Positions 16,023-25,864 of a DNA stretch of 64,000 bases are shown piece by piece (positions within the stretch are counted from its first letter, which is position 1; each line of letters begins with the position of its first letter). The position numbers and the translations under genes are program-made. The DNA lies in assembly GCA_023229845.1 (NCBI GenBank), contig JALNYK010000016.1, positions 1 to 64,000 of the forward strand, given 5' to 3'. The notes beneath the pieces were generated by a model. The model saw nothing but the letters and a program-made list of their open reading frames with translations. It did not search any database and was not told where the DNA came from. This DNA comes from Gallionella sp. GTDB lineage: Bacteria > Pseudomonadota > Gammaproteobacteria > Burkholderiales > Gallionellaceae.

Positions 16023-17414
16023 TCAAATGACTTTCGAATACTTCGCGTGCTCGGTGCGCGTCCGCAGGTACTTGTCGAACACCATGCAGATGTTGCGGAT
16101 CAGCATGCGCCCCTTCGGCGTGACGACGATGCGCTGCGGCGACAGTTCCAGCAAGCCTTCACGTTCGTATTCTTGCAGCTCGTCCTGCTCGGTGGCGAAG
16201 TAGCTGTCGAAGTCGATCTTGAATTCGCGGTCGAACGTCGGCTTGTCGAGTTCGAAGTGGCACATCAGCGCCTGGATGATCTCGCGGCGGATCATGTCGT
16301 CATGATCCAGCACGATGCCGCGCATGACCGGCAGTTCGTTGCGGTCGAGCGCGTCGTAGTATTGCTCCAGTTCGCGGAAGTTCCCGCTGTAGGTCGGGCC
16401 GACCTTGCCGATGGCGCTGACGCCGAGCGCGACCAGGTCGCAATCGGCATGGGTCGAATAGCCCTGGAAGTTGCGGTGCAGCATGCCCTGGCGCTGCGCG
16501 ACGGCCAGTTCGTCTTCCGGCTTAGCGAAGTGGTCCATGCCGATATAGACATAACCGGCGCCGGTCAGCTTGTTCACCGCCATGCTCAAGATATCGAGCT
16601 TCATCTGCCCGCTCGGCAGGTCCGCTTCCTTGATGCGGCGCTGCGGCATGAAGAGGGTCGGCATGTGCGCGTAGTTGTAGATCGACAAACGATCCGGGTT
16701 CGCGGCGATGATGCGGTCCAGCGTGCGGCCGAAGCCTTCCAGCGTCTGCTTGGGCAGGCCGTAGATCAGGTCGATGCTGACCGACTTGAAGCCGTTGGCG
16801 CGCGCGGCGGCGATGATGCGCAGCGTCTCTTCCTCGCTCTGGATGCGGTTGACCGCCTTCTGCACTTCGTCGTCGAAGTCCTGCACGCCGATGCTGATGC
16901 GGTTGAAGCCGGTCTGGCCGAGCAGCGCGATGGTGTCGTCGCTGACCTTGCGCGGATCGATCTCGATGGAGTACTCGCCGTCCGGCACCATTTTGAAGTG
17001 CTTGCCGATGGCCGCCATCACCTCGCGTATCTCGTCGTCGGACAGGAAAGTCGGCGTGCCGCCGCCAAAGTGCAGTTGTTCGAGGGGCTGGTCGGGACCT
17101 AGCAGTTCGGCCTGCATCGCCATTTCCTTGAGCAGGTAGCGCACGTATTCGGCGGACTTGCTGCGGTCCTTGGTGATGACCTTGTTGCAGGCGCAGTAGA
17201 AGCACAGCGTGTTGCAGAACGGGATATGGATATACAGCGACAGCGGGCCGCCGCCGGAGGCGCGGCGCTGGGCGACCCAGTGCTTGTAGCTGTCGGCGTT
17301 GAAGTCCTTGGCGAAACGATCGGCGGTCGGATAGGAGGTGTAGCGCGGGCCATTCTTGTCCAGCCGGCGTATCAGCTCCAGGTCTACGACCAGTTGGTTG
17401 ACTGCATTATCCAT
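16023..17414 (-). CDS. hemN: Oxygen-independent coproporphyrinogen III oxidase
   Basis: A 463-residue radical-SAM enzyme that converts coproporphyrinogen III to protoporphyrinogen IX without O2, so haem can be made under low oxygen. The cluster motif is HIPFCNTLCFYCACNK (CxxxCxxC plus one more Cys typical of HemN), preceded by NGPRYTSYPTADRF and followed by FGGGTPTFL. The C-terminal HemN domain has GYSTHADCDLVALGVSAIG. The ATG is chosen for a GGGGGA site 4 bases upstream and the family-typical start. It neighbours the cbb3 oxidase cluster, a common pairing in microaerobic bacteria and often FNR-controlled; I did not find a convincing FNR box here. Confidence 0.97.
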   Translation of the reverse strand: MDNAVNQLVVDLELIRRLDKNGPRYTSYPTADRFAKDFNADSYKHWVAQRRASGGGPLSLYIHIPFCNTLCFYCACNKVITKDRSKSAEYVRYLLKEMAMQAELLGPDQPLEQLHFGGGTPTFLSDDEIREVMAAIGKHFKMVPDGEYSIEIDPRKVSDDTIALLGQTGFNRISIGVQDFDDEVQKAVNRIQSEEETLRIIAAARANGFKSVSIDLIYGLPKQTLEGFGRTLDRIIAANPDRLSIYNYAHMPTLFMPQRRIKEADLPSGQMKLDILSMAVNKLTGAGYVYIGMDHFAKPEDELAVAQRQGMLHRNFQGYSTHADCDLVALGVSAIGKVGPTYSGNFRELEQYYDALDRNELPVMRGIVLDHDDMIRREIIQALMCHFELDKPTFDREFKIDFDSYFATEQDELQEYEREGLLELSPQRIVVTPKGRMLIRNICMVFDKYLRTRTEHAKYSKVI

Positions 17415-17569
17415 ATATCCCCCCAAAAAATCGGCTGGCATTATGCCATTTAGCGGGCCATCTGAGTTCACAAAACCGTTGCGTCAATTTGACTCATTCC
17501 CATTCCGCCGCAAAATCGGTATGCTGCGCGACGATTTACCGCACAAAACCACTTTTAACGGAGAGAAAT

Positions 17570-18085
17570 ATGAGCCAACAGTTCGAGATTTCGACCGATG
17601 AATCGACGCGCGCCAAATGGCCGCACGAAATTTTCCTGATCAATCTGGTGTTCAACCATATTTTGGTGTTCGCATCCACTTTCGGCGTGTTCAGCACCTT
17701 TCCGCTGATGGTGCTGATCGTGCCGATCACCTCGTTCGCGATCACCGCTTACATCATCGTCAAGGCCAAACAGATCATGAAGAGCGACGAGACCCATTTC
17801 GTCAAGGCACACTGGAAAATCGCCGCCAAGCGCAACACGCATTTCATGTGGCTGCTGAGCGCCACCTGCGTGGCGGTCGGCGGCGGATTCTGGCTGTCCC
17901 TGGCTATGGGCTGGTCCAAGATCGCCACGATCGCGCTGCTCGGCGGCGTCGGCCTGCTGCCGTTCATGGTGTCGCTGCTGGTGCTGATCGTGCTCGGCAA
18001 CGACTCGATGTATCAGGCTCGCCACGGCAAACTGCCGAAACGCTATGCCGAACAAGACCTCGCCATCGAATCCGCTCAAGCTTGA
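17570..18085 (+). CDS. Four-span membrane protein of unknown function
   Basis: A 171-residue protein with four predicted hydrophobic segments, at about 27-49, 50-67, 100-122 and 127-150, and an amphipathic N terminus (MSQQFEISTDESTRAKWPHE). The ATG is preceded by GGAGAGAAA. The C-terminal tail is charged (DSMYQARHGKLPKRYAEQDLA). Not recognised as a named family. It is divergent from hemN and upstream of another unknown membrane-anchored gene, both sitting between hemN and the cbb3 assembly genes, which suggests (inference) a link to respiration or its regulation. Confidence 0.75.
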   Translation: MSQQFEISTDESTRAKWPHEIFLINLVFNHILVFASTFGVFSTFPLMVLIVPITSFAITAYIIVKAKQIMKSDETHFVKAHWKIAAKRNTHFMWLLSATCVAVGGGFWLSLAMGWSKIATIALLGGVGLLPFMVSLLVLIVLGNDSMYQARHGKLPKRYAEQDLAIESAQA

Positions 18086-18098
18086 TACCAAGCCACGC

Positions 18099-18143
18099 AT
18101 GAACACTGAAAACCCGGGCATGAAAATAGAAAATCCAGCATGA
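18099..18143 (+). other. Possible 14-codon leader ORF made of tandem start-like repeats
   Basis: Three near-repeats of about 20 bases (gcatgaacactgaaaac, gcatgaaaatagaaaat, gcatgaaaacagagaat) precede and include the next gene's start. The first two ATGs share a frame that reads MNTENPGMKIENPA and stops at a TGA overlapping the next gene's ATG (ATGA). This could be a translationally coupled leader or just a small tandem duplication of the N-terminal coding region. Confidence 0.35.
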
Positions 18144-18841
18144 AAACAGAGAATAAAATCTACCTGATCGTCGGTGTCGTATCCATCCTGCTCCTGATCG
18201 GCTCGTTCCTGACTCCAGGCGACCCCACGATGAAGGACGACCTGCCATGGCATATCGAGCATCCGACACCGAACACTGTGCGCGTGTTCGGCTTGACGCT
18301 GGGGCAATCCAGCACTGACGACGCCCAGAAGAAATTTAAGGAGGAGGCGAAGCCCAGCCTGTTCAAGTCGCCCAGCGGCCAACTGATCGCCGAGGTGTTC
18401 TTCGAACAGGTCGATCTCGCCGGACTGCGCTCCAAGATCGTGCTGACCGTCGATGTTCCAGAAGCAGAACTGAAGGGGATGTATGAACGGGGTCTGCGCA
18501 TGGCAGCCACCGGCAGCGGCAAGAAGATCACCATGGCCCCGGAAGATATCGCCCGGCTGCGCACATTTCCGATTGGCAGCCTGACCTACATTCCAGGCTT
18601 CCGTGTCGAAAACGAGATGTTCCTGAAGCGCTTCGGTCAGCCGACCCAGCAAGTGAAGGAGAAGGAGAACGGCGCGATCCACTGGCTCTACCCGCAGAAC
18701 GGGCTGGACATCACGCTGAGCAGCGAAGACAAGCCGCTGTTGCAATACGTCTCGCCGACCCAGTTCCACAAGCTTTCCGAGCCGTTGCTGGCGCACGGCG
18801 AGGTGATCCCTCAATCGTCCGTACCGGCAGCAAAACCGTAG
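18140..18841 (+). CDS. Membrane-anchored periplasmic protein of unknown function
   Basis: A 233-residue protein with one N-terminal membrane anchor (IYLIVGVVSILLLIGSFL, residues 7-24) and a soluble domain probably in the periplasm. Visible segments are PWHIEHPTPNTVRVFGLTLG near 36-55, a Lys-rich amphipathic stretch (DAQKKFKEEAKPSLF), and a C-terminal beta-rich part with HWLYPQNGLDITLSSEDKP. The FGLTLGQSS...DA pattern resembles small proteins that assess mismatches of a conserved repeat, but I do not recognise the family. It follows the four-span gene by 54 bases on the same strand, so the two are probably one operon, and it converges with ccoS. Confidence 0.75.
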   Translation: MKTENKIYLIVGVVSILLLIGSFLTPGDPTMKDDLPWHIEHPTPNTVRVFGLTLGQSSTDDAQKKFKEEAKPSLFKSPSGQLIAEVFFEQVDLAGLRSKIVLTVDVPEAELKGMYERGLRMAATGSGKKITMAPEDIARLRTFPIGSLTYIPGFRVENEMFLKRFGQPTQQVKEKENGAIHWLYPQNGLDITLSSEDKPLLQYVSPTQFHKLSEPLLAHGEVIPQSSVPAAKP

Positions 18842-18917
18842 CCCGGCTCATTGCGGCGTGGGGGGCTCTCCCCCTGCCTACTAAAAACCTCTATTCATCC
18901 ACAACGGTCGTCCTGGA

Positions 18918-19130
18918 TCAATCGTCAGTCTTGTCGCCCGCATCCCGCTTGGCCGCATTCTCGCGCTTGGTCGGATGCGGCATCATGTCCTCGTCGTCGT
19001 CCATCAGAATGCGGTTGCCGCCACCTTCCATGTCCTCGTACTGGCCTTTTCTGACGGCCCACACCAGCACCACGACGAACAGCACCCCGAAGAGCATCAT
19101 GCCGGGAATCAAACTGTAAATCACTTCCAT
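18918..19130 (-). CDS. ccoS: cbb3 oxidase maturation protein CcoS
   Basis: A 70-residue single-span protein: MEVIYSLIPGMMLFGVLFVVVLVWAVRKGQYEDMEG..RILMDDD. The pattern of one span followed by W..KxGQYxDxExxxxRILxDDD is the CcoS/FixS signature. It is needed to complete haem and copper insertion into CcoN. Last gene of ccoG-H-I-S, 10 bases after ccoI. The Lys/Asp-rich tail is longer than the minimal family member. Confidence 0.93.
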   Translation of the reverse strand: MEVIYSLIPGMMLFGVLFVVVLVWAVRKGQYEDMEGGGNRILMDDDEDMMPHPTKRENAAKRDAGDKTDD

Positions 19131-19140
19131 AACATCACCT

Positions 19141-21603
<2,463 letters not shown>

Positions 21604-21613
21604 CTACGATTGC

Positions 21614-22129
21614 TTACTGGGCTTTTTCCGCAACCATGAACCTGTCGGTGGTCACCCGGAATTCGTCCTCGCCGCGCTTGAGGTGGATGCGCAACTCCCA
21701 GTAGCCCTTCAGCGGAAAATTGATGTAGCCCTGGTAATTGCCGGGCGACACTTCCTTGAAGGCCGTGGAGAAATCCTTGCTGGCATCCGCCGCGCGGTAG
21801 GCTTCGACTTCCATCGCGCCGCTCACCGGCTTGCCGTCGCGATCCGCCACGCTGATCTCGTACGAGGTCGGCGTGTTCATCACCAGTTCTTTCGGCTTTT
21901 TGATCGATGTCTGCCAAGCCAGGGCGTGCTGCTCGCGCAACTCCTTCAACAGATCTTCGTTCGCCTTACGATCCTTGGTCTTGTAGTCCTGCTCGACCAG
22001 CGCGGAACGGCTGCTGTCGGCCGAATACAGGATGAACGTGATGTTCACGCCCAGCACCACGACGATCAACGCGATCACCGCCCACACCCACGGGTTGCGC
22101 AAAGCGGCTTTGTTATCCTGTGAAATCAT
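21614..22129 (-). CDS. ccoH: cbb3 oxidase assembly protein CcoH (FixH)
   Basis: A 171-residue protein with one N-terminal span (NPWVWAVIALIVVVLGVNITFI) and a periplasmic FixH domain: SADSSRSALVEQDYKTKDRK, then YEISVADRDGKPVSGAMEVEAYRAADASKD and a C-terminal beta domain. FixH/CcoH joins the oxidase during assembly. It begins 21 bases after ccoG and ends 10 bases before ccoI. Confidence 0.93.
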   Translation of the reverse strand: MISQDNKAALRNPWVWAVIALIVVVLGVNITFILYSADSSRSALVEQDYKTKDRKANEDLLKELREQHALAWQTSIKKPKELVMNTPTSYEISVADRDGKPVSGAMEVEAYRAADASKDFSTAFKEVSPGNYQGYINFPLKGYWELRIHLKRGEDEFRVTTDRFMVAEKAQ

Positions 22130-22150
22130 TTTTTCATCACTCCTGTCGTA

Positions 22151-23581
22151 TCAACGCTTGGGGCCGTTGAACTTGCTGCTGTATTGCGCCGCCACCTGCG
22201 TATCCTCGACTGCCTGCACCTGGAACTCGATCGGCGTCACTTCCTTCATGACCTTGTCGCCCGGCGCCTTCACGAAGATCGTGAACGAAGTGCCGCGCCC
22301 ATGGTGAGTCAAGAGCGGTTTCTCGGCACCGATGAGCTGCTGCCCCTCGACACCGCCCGTCGCCGACACGGTCACATGCAGATCCTTGTCGGTCTTGTTG
22401 AGCACCTTGAACTGGTACTTGTTCTGGATCGAACCGTCGCTGAGCGAAACAAACAGCGGCTGGCGCTCCGAGATCACGCTCAGCGTCATCGAGCCCATGT
22501 GGGTGAGACCATACACGATGCCCGCCAGAGAGATCACGATGATGGACAGATACACCAGCGTGCGCGGATGCTGGTAAATCTTCTTGGCCGGCTTGCCTTC
22601 CAGTTCGTCCAGCGATGCATAGCGGATCAGCCCCTGCGGCTTGCCGATCTTGTCCATGATCGAATCGCAGGCGTCGATACACAGGCCGCAGGTAATGCAA
22701 CCCAGTTGCTGGCCGTCGCGGATGTCCACGCCGGTCGGGCACACCTGCACGCACTGGAAACAGTCGATGCAATCGCCTTGTTGCGCGACCACTTCGCCGC
22801 CGCGACGCAACTTGCCGCGCGGCTCACCACGGGTGTAATCGTAGGTCGGCAGGATAGTCTGCGCATCGGTCATCGTTCCCTGAATGCGTGCATAGGGACA
22901 CAACCAAAAGCAGGTCTGCTCGCGCAACAACCCGGCCAGGATGTAGGTCCCTACGAAGAACATCGCCAGCACGACCCAGCCTATCATCGGCAACTGGAAG
23001 TGAATCAAGCTGTTCCAGTATTCGAACGCATCGACGAACCAGATCGAGAAGCTGATACCGGTGAGCAACGCGATCGCCATCCATGCGAGATGCTTGGAGA
23101 CCTTCTTCTTGATCTTGCCGGCATCCCAAGGGGCATCGTCCAGCTTGCGACGCGCGACCGGGTTGCCCTCGATCTTGTCCTCAATCCAGGTAAACCAGTC
23201 GGTCCAAGCAGTCTGGAAGCAGAAATAGCCGCACCACACGCGCGAAGCAACCGAGGTCACGGCAAACAACGTCATCGCCGCCACCAGCAGCACCAGCGAA
23301 AGCATCCAGATATCCTGAGGCAGTACCGTCAGATTAAACAGGTGAAACTGACGATGCTCGATGTCGAACAAGATTGCCTGTTTGCCATTCCAGCGCAAGT
23401 ACGGCAACAGAAAGAACGGCAGCCACAATGCCAGCTGCGCATAATCCTTGAAGGTACGAAAGAATCCCGGCATGCGTTTGGCATGAATTGTCTTGTCCCC
23501 GGTGTTCACCGACCAAGTTTCGAATTCCTGGTAAATACTGGTGACAGCACCGACTTCCTTCTTTTCCTCTGGCTTGCTCAC
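22151..23581 (-). CDS. ccoG: cbb3 oxidase accessory protein CcoG (FixG)
   Basis: A 476-residue polyferredoxin-like membrane protein. Several membrane spans include the conserved WCGYFCFQTAWTDWF and CFWLCPYARIQG. The two [4Fe-4S] motifs are CIDCFQCVQVCPTG and CITCGLCIDACD, near residues 270-310, and a C-terminal immunoglobulin-like IG_FixG domain follows the last span. CcoG reduces copper(II) for delivery to cbb3 oxidase. It is separated from the small ccoP-downstream gene by a terminator at 23691, so ccoGHIS may have its own promoter. Confidence 0.96.
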   Translation of the reverse strand: MSKPEEKKEVGAVTSIYQEFETWSVNTGDKTIHAKRMPGFFRTFKDYAQLALWLPFFLLPYLRWNGKQAILFDIEHRQFHLFNLTVLPQDIWMLSLVLLVAAMTLFAVTSVASRVWCGYFCFQTAWTDWFTWIEDKIEGNPVARRKLDDAPWDAGKIKKKVSKHLAWMAIALLTGISFSIWFVDAFEYWNSLIHFQLPMIGWVVLAMFFVGTYILAGLLREQTCFWLCPYARIQGTMTDAQTILPTYDYTRGEPRGKLRRGGEVVAQQGDCIDCFQCVQVCPTGVDIRDGQQLGCITCGLCIDACDSIMDKIGKPQGLIRYASLDELEGKPAKKIYQHPRTLVYLSIIVISLAGIVYGLTHMGSMTLSVISERQPLFVSLSDGSIQNKYQFKVLNKTDKDLHVTVSATGGVEGQQLIGAEKPLLTHHGRGTSFTIFVKAPGDKVMKEVTPIEFQVQAVEDTQVAAQYSSKFNGPKR

Positions 23582-23690
23582 GCTCTCGCTCCTCTATAAT
23601 CAGGCCATCCGCCCGACTTCTTATAAGATGACACTAAATCGGTTTTGCTGCACTGGCAAAACTGATTCAAAGACACCCTGATGCTGGATG

Positions 23691-23722
23691 AAAAAAGGAG
23701 GAGAGCGAACTCTCCTCCTCTT
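23691..23722 (-). terminator. Rho-independent terminator after the ccoNOQP operon
   Basis: On the minus strand: gaggaggagagttcgctctcctcc followed by six T. The stem is GGAGGAGAG / CTCTCCTCC with loop TTCG-like, a stable tetraloop. It lies between the 39-residue gene and ccoG, so structural and assembly genes are probably transcriptionally separable. Confidence 0.85.
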
Positions 23723-23738
23723 CAATTGCGGTTTGAAC

Positions 23739-23858
23739 TTACTTCTTGTCCTGACCCTTGGTAGCGTTTCGGTATGCCATATAGAACAGCCACGCGACAA
23801 CAGCGACCGAGCCAACTAGGCTGATGATCACACCCCAGAAAACATAATCCTGATTCAT
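23739..23858 (-). CDS. Small single-span protein, CcoM-like candidate
   Basis: A 39-residue ORF: MNQDYVFWGVIISLVGSVAV followed by VAWLFYMAYRNATKGQDKK. One membrane span (residues about 7-28) with a positively charged tail. An excellent ribosome site (AAAGGAGATAAG before the ATG) supports expression. It is downstream of ccoP by 58 bases and before the operon terminator, so it is co-transcribed with the structural subunits. Its size and topology resemble CcoM, the small helix found in the cbb3 oxidase of Pseudomonas stutzeri; homology cannot be shown here. Confidence 0.7.
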   Translation of the reverse strand: MNQDYVFWGVIISLVGSVAVVAWLFYMAYRNATKGQDKK

Positions 23859-23880
23859 CTCTTATCTCCTTTAAGTAAGT

Positions 23881-23906
23881 TCTGTGCGGGATCGCTCCCG
23901 CACAGA
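23881..23906. promoter_or_regulatory. Hairpin between ccoP and the small gene
   Basis: Perfect 11-bp stem tctgtgcggga / tcccgcacaga with a 4-base loop, no T run. Situated right after ccoP, it may stabilise the ccoNOQP part of the mRNA or tune the ratio of the downstream small gene, rather than terminate. Confidence 0.5.
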
Positions 23907-23916
23907 CTGAGACAAA

Positions 23917-24858
23917 TTACTGCGCAGCAGCAGGTGCGGCCGCTTCAACAGCAGAAGCTGCTTCGACCGGTGCAGCTTCCATCGCCACAGGAGCGTCAGC
24001 CTGACCGCCGCCGAACTTGTACACGTACACAGCCAGTTTCTTCATTTCTGCATCGCTCAGCTTACCAGCAGCCTTGAAGGAAGGCATCACCGCTACGCGA
24101 GTATCGGGAGTGCCTGCATTCACGCCATGCTCGATGGTGTACTTGATGCCCTCGACGGAACCGTCGAAGCGATACACCTTGTCGGTCAGGTTAGCCGAAC
24201 CCATCGCAGCCATGCCCTTGCCATCTTCGCCGTGGCAGGCAGTACAACCCTTTTCCGCAAACAGCGGAGTGGCGGTCGGCGTACCTGCAGCGACTGCATT
24301 GGCCAGCGTGTCGATTTCAGCAGCGGACAACATGTCCTTGTGCGCCATCATCATGCCCTGACGGCCAGACGAAATGGACTCATGGATGTTGTCGACGGTG
24401 CCGCCATACAACCAGTCGTCGTCGTTCAGGATAGGCGCGAACAGACCTTGCTTGTCGGTCGTACCCACGCCGTTCGTGCCGTGACAGGCTGCACAGTTGT
24501 CGCCGAACAGCACCTTGCCGGAACGAGTGACGTATTCTGTCAGTTCGCCGTCGGCCAGGATGGCTGCCGGGGTCATGTCCTTGAGCTTGGCTTCGTACTT
24601 GCCGCGCACTTCGTCCACCACGCCCTTGTCTGCTTCCATCTCGTTGATCGCAGTCCAGCCACCGATCCCCTTGAAGAAAGTGCTCCCCGTCGAAACCGGC
24701 ACGGACGGGTAATACAGCCAGTACACACATACCCAAATCGCACTGGCGGTCAGGCCCAACATCCACCACTTCGGCGGCTGGTTGGTAAAGTCCCCCAGAT
24801 CGTCATCCCACACGTGGCCTGTCGTTGGCACGCCACCTACATCGTGTTTTTCACTCAT
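23917..24858 (-). CDS. ccoP: cbb3-type cytochrome c oxidase subunit III (CcoP)
   Basis: A 313-residue dihaem cytochrome c subunit that feeds electrons to CcoN/CcoO. The N terminus DDDLGDFTNQPPKWW is typical, followed by one membrane span (about 32-52). Haem sites are C122-AAC-H126 and C205-TAC-H209, with methionine ligands probably in QGMM and AVMPSF. The tail from about residue 285 is Ala/Val/Glu/Pro-rich (AAPVEAASAVEAAAP), longer than many CcoP. A 4-base overlap with ccoQ indicates translational coupling. Confidence 0.97.
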   Translation of the reverse strand: MSEKHDVGGVPTTGHVWDDDLGDFTNQPPKWWMLGLTASAIWVCVYWLYYPSVPVSTGSTFFKGIGGWTAINEMEADKGVVDEVRGKYEAKLKDMTPAAILADGELTEYVTRSGKVLFGDNCAACHGTNGVGTTDKQGLFAPILNDDDWLYGGTVDNIHESISSGRQGMMMAHKDMLSAAEIDTLANAVAAGTPTATPLFAEKGCTACHGEDGKGMAAMGSANLTDKVYRFDGSVEGIKYTIEHGVNAGTPDTRVAVMPSFKAAGKLSDAEMKKLAVYVYKFGGGQADAPVAMEAAPVEAASAVEAAAPAAAQ

Positions 24859-25064
24859 CTTTTTTCTCCCACATTGATATGGTCTTCGTCGTCCAGGGCC
24901 ATACCGGCCTGGGCTTCGAATGTATCCTTGTTAGACGGTCGAAATACCATGAAATAGACCGCCACCATGCCGATTGCAGAGACCAGGGCGAAGAACACCC
25001 CCAGCCAGTCGTTCGTGGTCATGGCCGCGACATCCATCCCAAGATATTCGAACAGCTTAATCAC
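24855..25064 (-). CDS. ccoQ: cbb3 oxidase subunit CcoQ
   Basis: A 69-residue single-span protein (DWLGVFFALVSAIGMVAVYFMVFRPSNK) with a short charged tail ending EDHINVGEKR. CcoQ stabilises the cbb3 complex. Overlaps ccoO by 8 bases at one end and ccoP by 4 at the other. The N terminus is somewhat longer than minimal CcoQ (about 50-60 residues). Confidence 0.9.
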   Translation of the reverse strand: MIKLFEYLGMDVAAMTTNDWLGVFFALVSAIGMVAVYFMVFRPSNKDTFEAQAGMALDDEDHINVGEKR

Positions 25065-25854
25065 GGTAGTTCACACCTTCTTCGAACTTAACGTGGTTAC
25101 CCAGACCTTGCAGGTAGGCAATCAGCGCGTCCATGTCGGTCTTGCCTTCCAGCTGCGCGGTTGCACCGGCAATGTACTCATCCGTATAGATGGTCTTCGG
25201 CACCGGATTAAACGGCATGATGGTCATCACTTCCAACGTCTTGACCGTTTCCGCAACATCAACCGGCTTGTTTTCCAGCCAGAAGTAGTTAGGCATCACG
25301 GACTCAGGCACCACTTCACGGGGATACTTCAGATGGCGGCGATGCCACTCATCCGAGTACTTGCCGCCTACGCGAGCCAGATCCGGACCGGTACGCTTGG
25401 AGCCCCACTGATAGGTGTGGTCATACATGGACTCTTCGGCGATCGAGTAGTGACCATAACGGTCTTTCTCGTCACGGAACGGACGGATCATCTGCGAGTG
25501 GCACAGGAAGCAGCCTTCGCGGATGTAGACATTACGACCGGCTGTTTCCAGCGCAGTGTAAGGACGTACGCCGTCGCCTGGCTGCCAAGCATCCAGGGTC
25601 TTGTGCTCGGACGTAGCCGGGTTCCAGACGATCTTGTCCATGGAGATGACATTACCGTTCAGATCCTTGTGCTGCGTGCCGTTGTACGTACCGTCGCCAC
25701 CAGTCATAGCGGTGTTCGGCAGGTAGAACAATGGCACGATTTCCACGATACCGCCGATCGCCACAGCGAAAGCGGACATCACAAACATCAGGAGCGTGCT
25801 GCGTTCGATCTTGTCCTGAAATTTGGTCGAATAAATTTTGTCGTGATCAGACAT
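25057..25854 (-). CDS. ccoO: cbb3-type cytochrome c oxidase subunit II (CcoO)
   Basis: A 265-residue monohaem cytochrome c subunit. One N-terminal membrane span (STLLMFVMSAFAVAIGGIVEIVPLF) followed by the conserved RPYTALETAGRNVYIREGCFLCHSQMIRPF with the CFLCH haem site, then the GPDLARVGGKYSDEWHRRHL block. Follows ccoN by 10 bases. Confidence 0.97.
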   Translation of the reverse strand: MSDHDKIYSTKFQDKIERSTLLMFVMSAFAVAIGGIVEIVPLFYLPNTAMTGGDGTYNGTQHKDLNGNVISMDKIVWNPATSEHKTLDAWQPGDGVRPYTALETAGRNVYIREGCFLCHSQMIRPFRDEKDRYGHYSIAEESMYDHTYQWGSKRTGPDLARVGGKYSDEWHRRHLKYPREVVPESVMPNYFWLENKPVDVAETVKTLEVMTIMPFNPVPKTIYTDEYIAGATAQLEGKTDMDALIAYLQGLGNHVKFEEGVNYRD

Positions 25855-25864
25855 GTTTCACTCC

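Noticed and set aside
18850..18880. Terminator between the anchored protein gene and ccoS
   Set aside because: A gggggg-ctct-ccccc stem exists but neither strand shows a T run, so it was not called.
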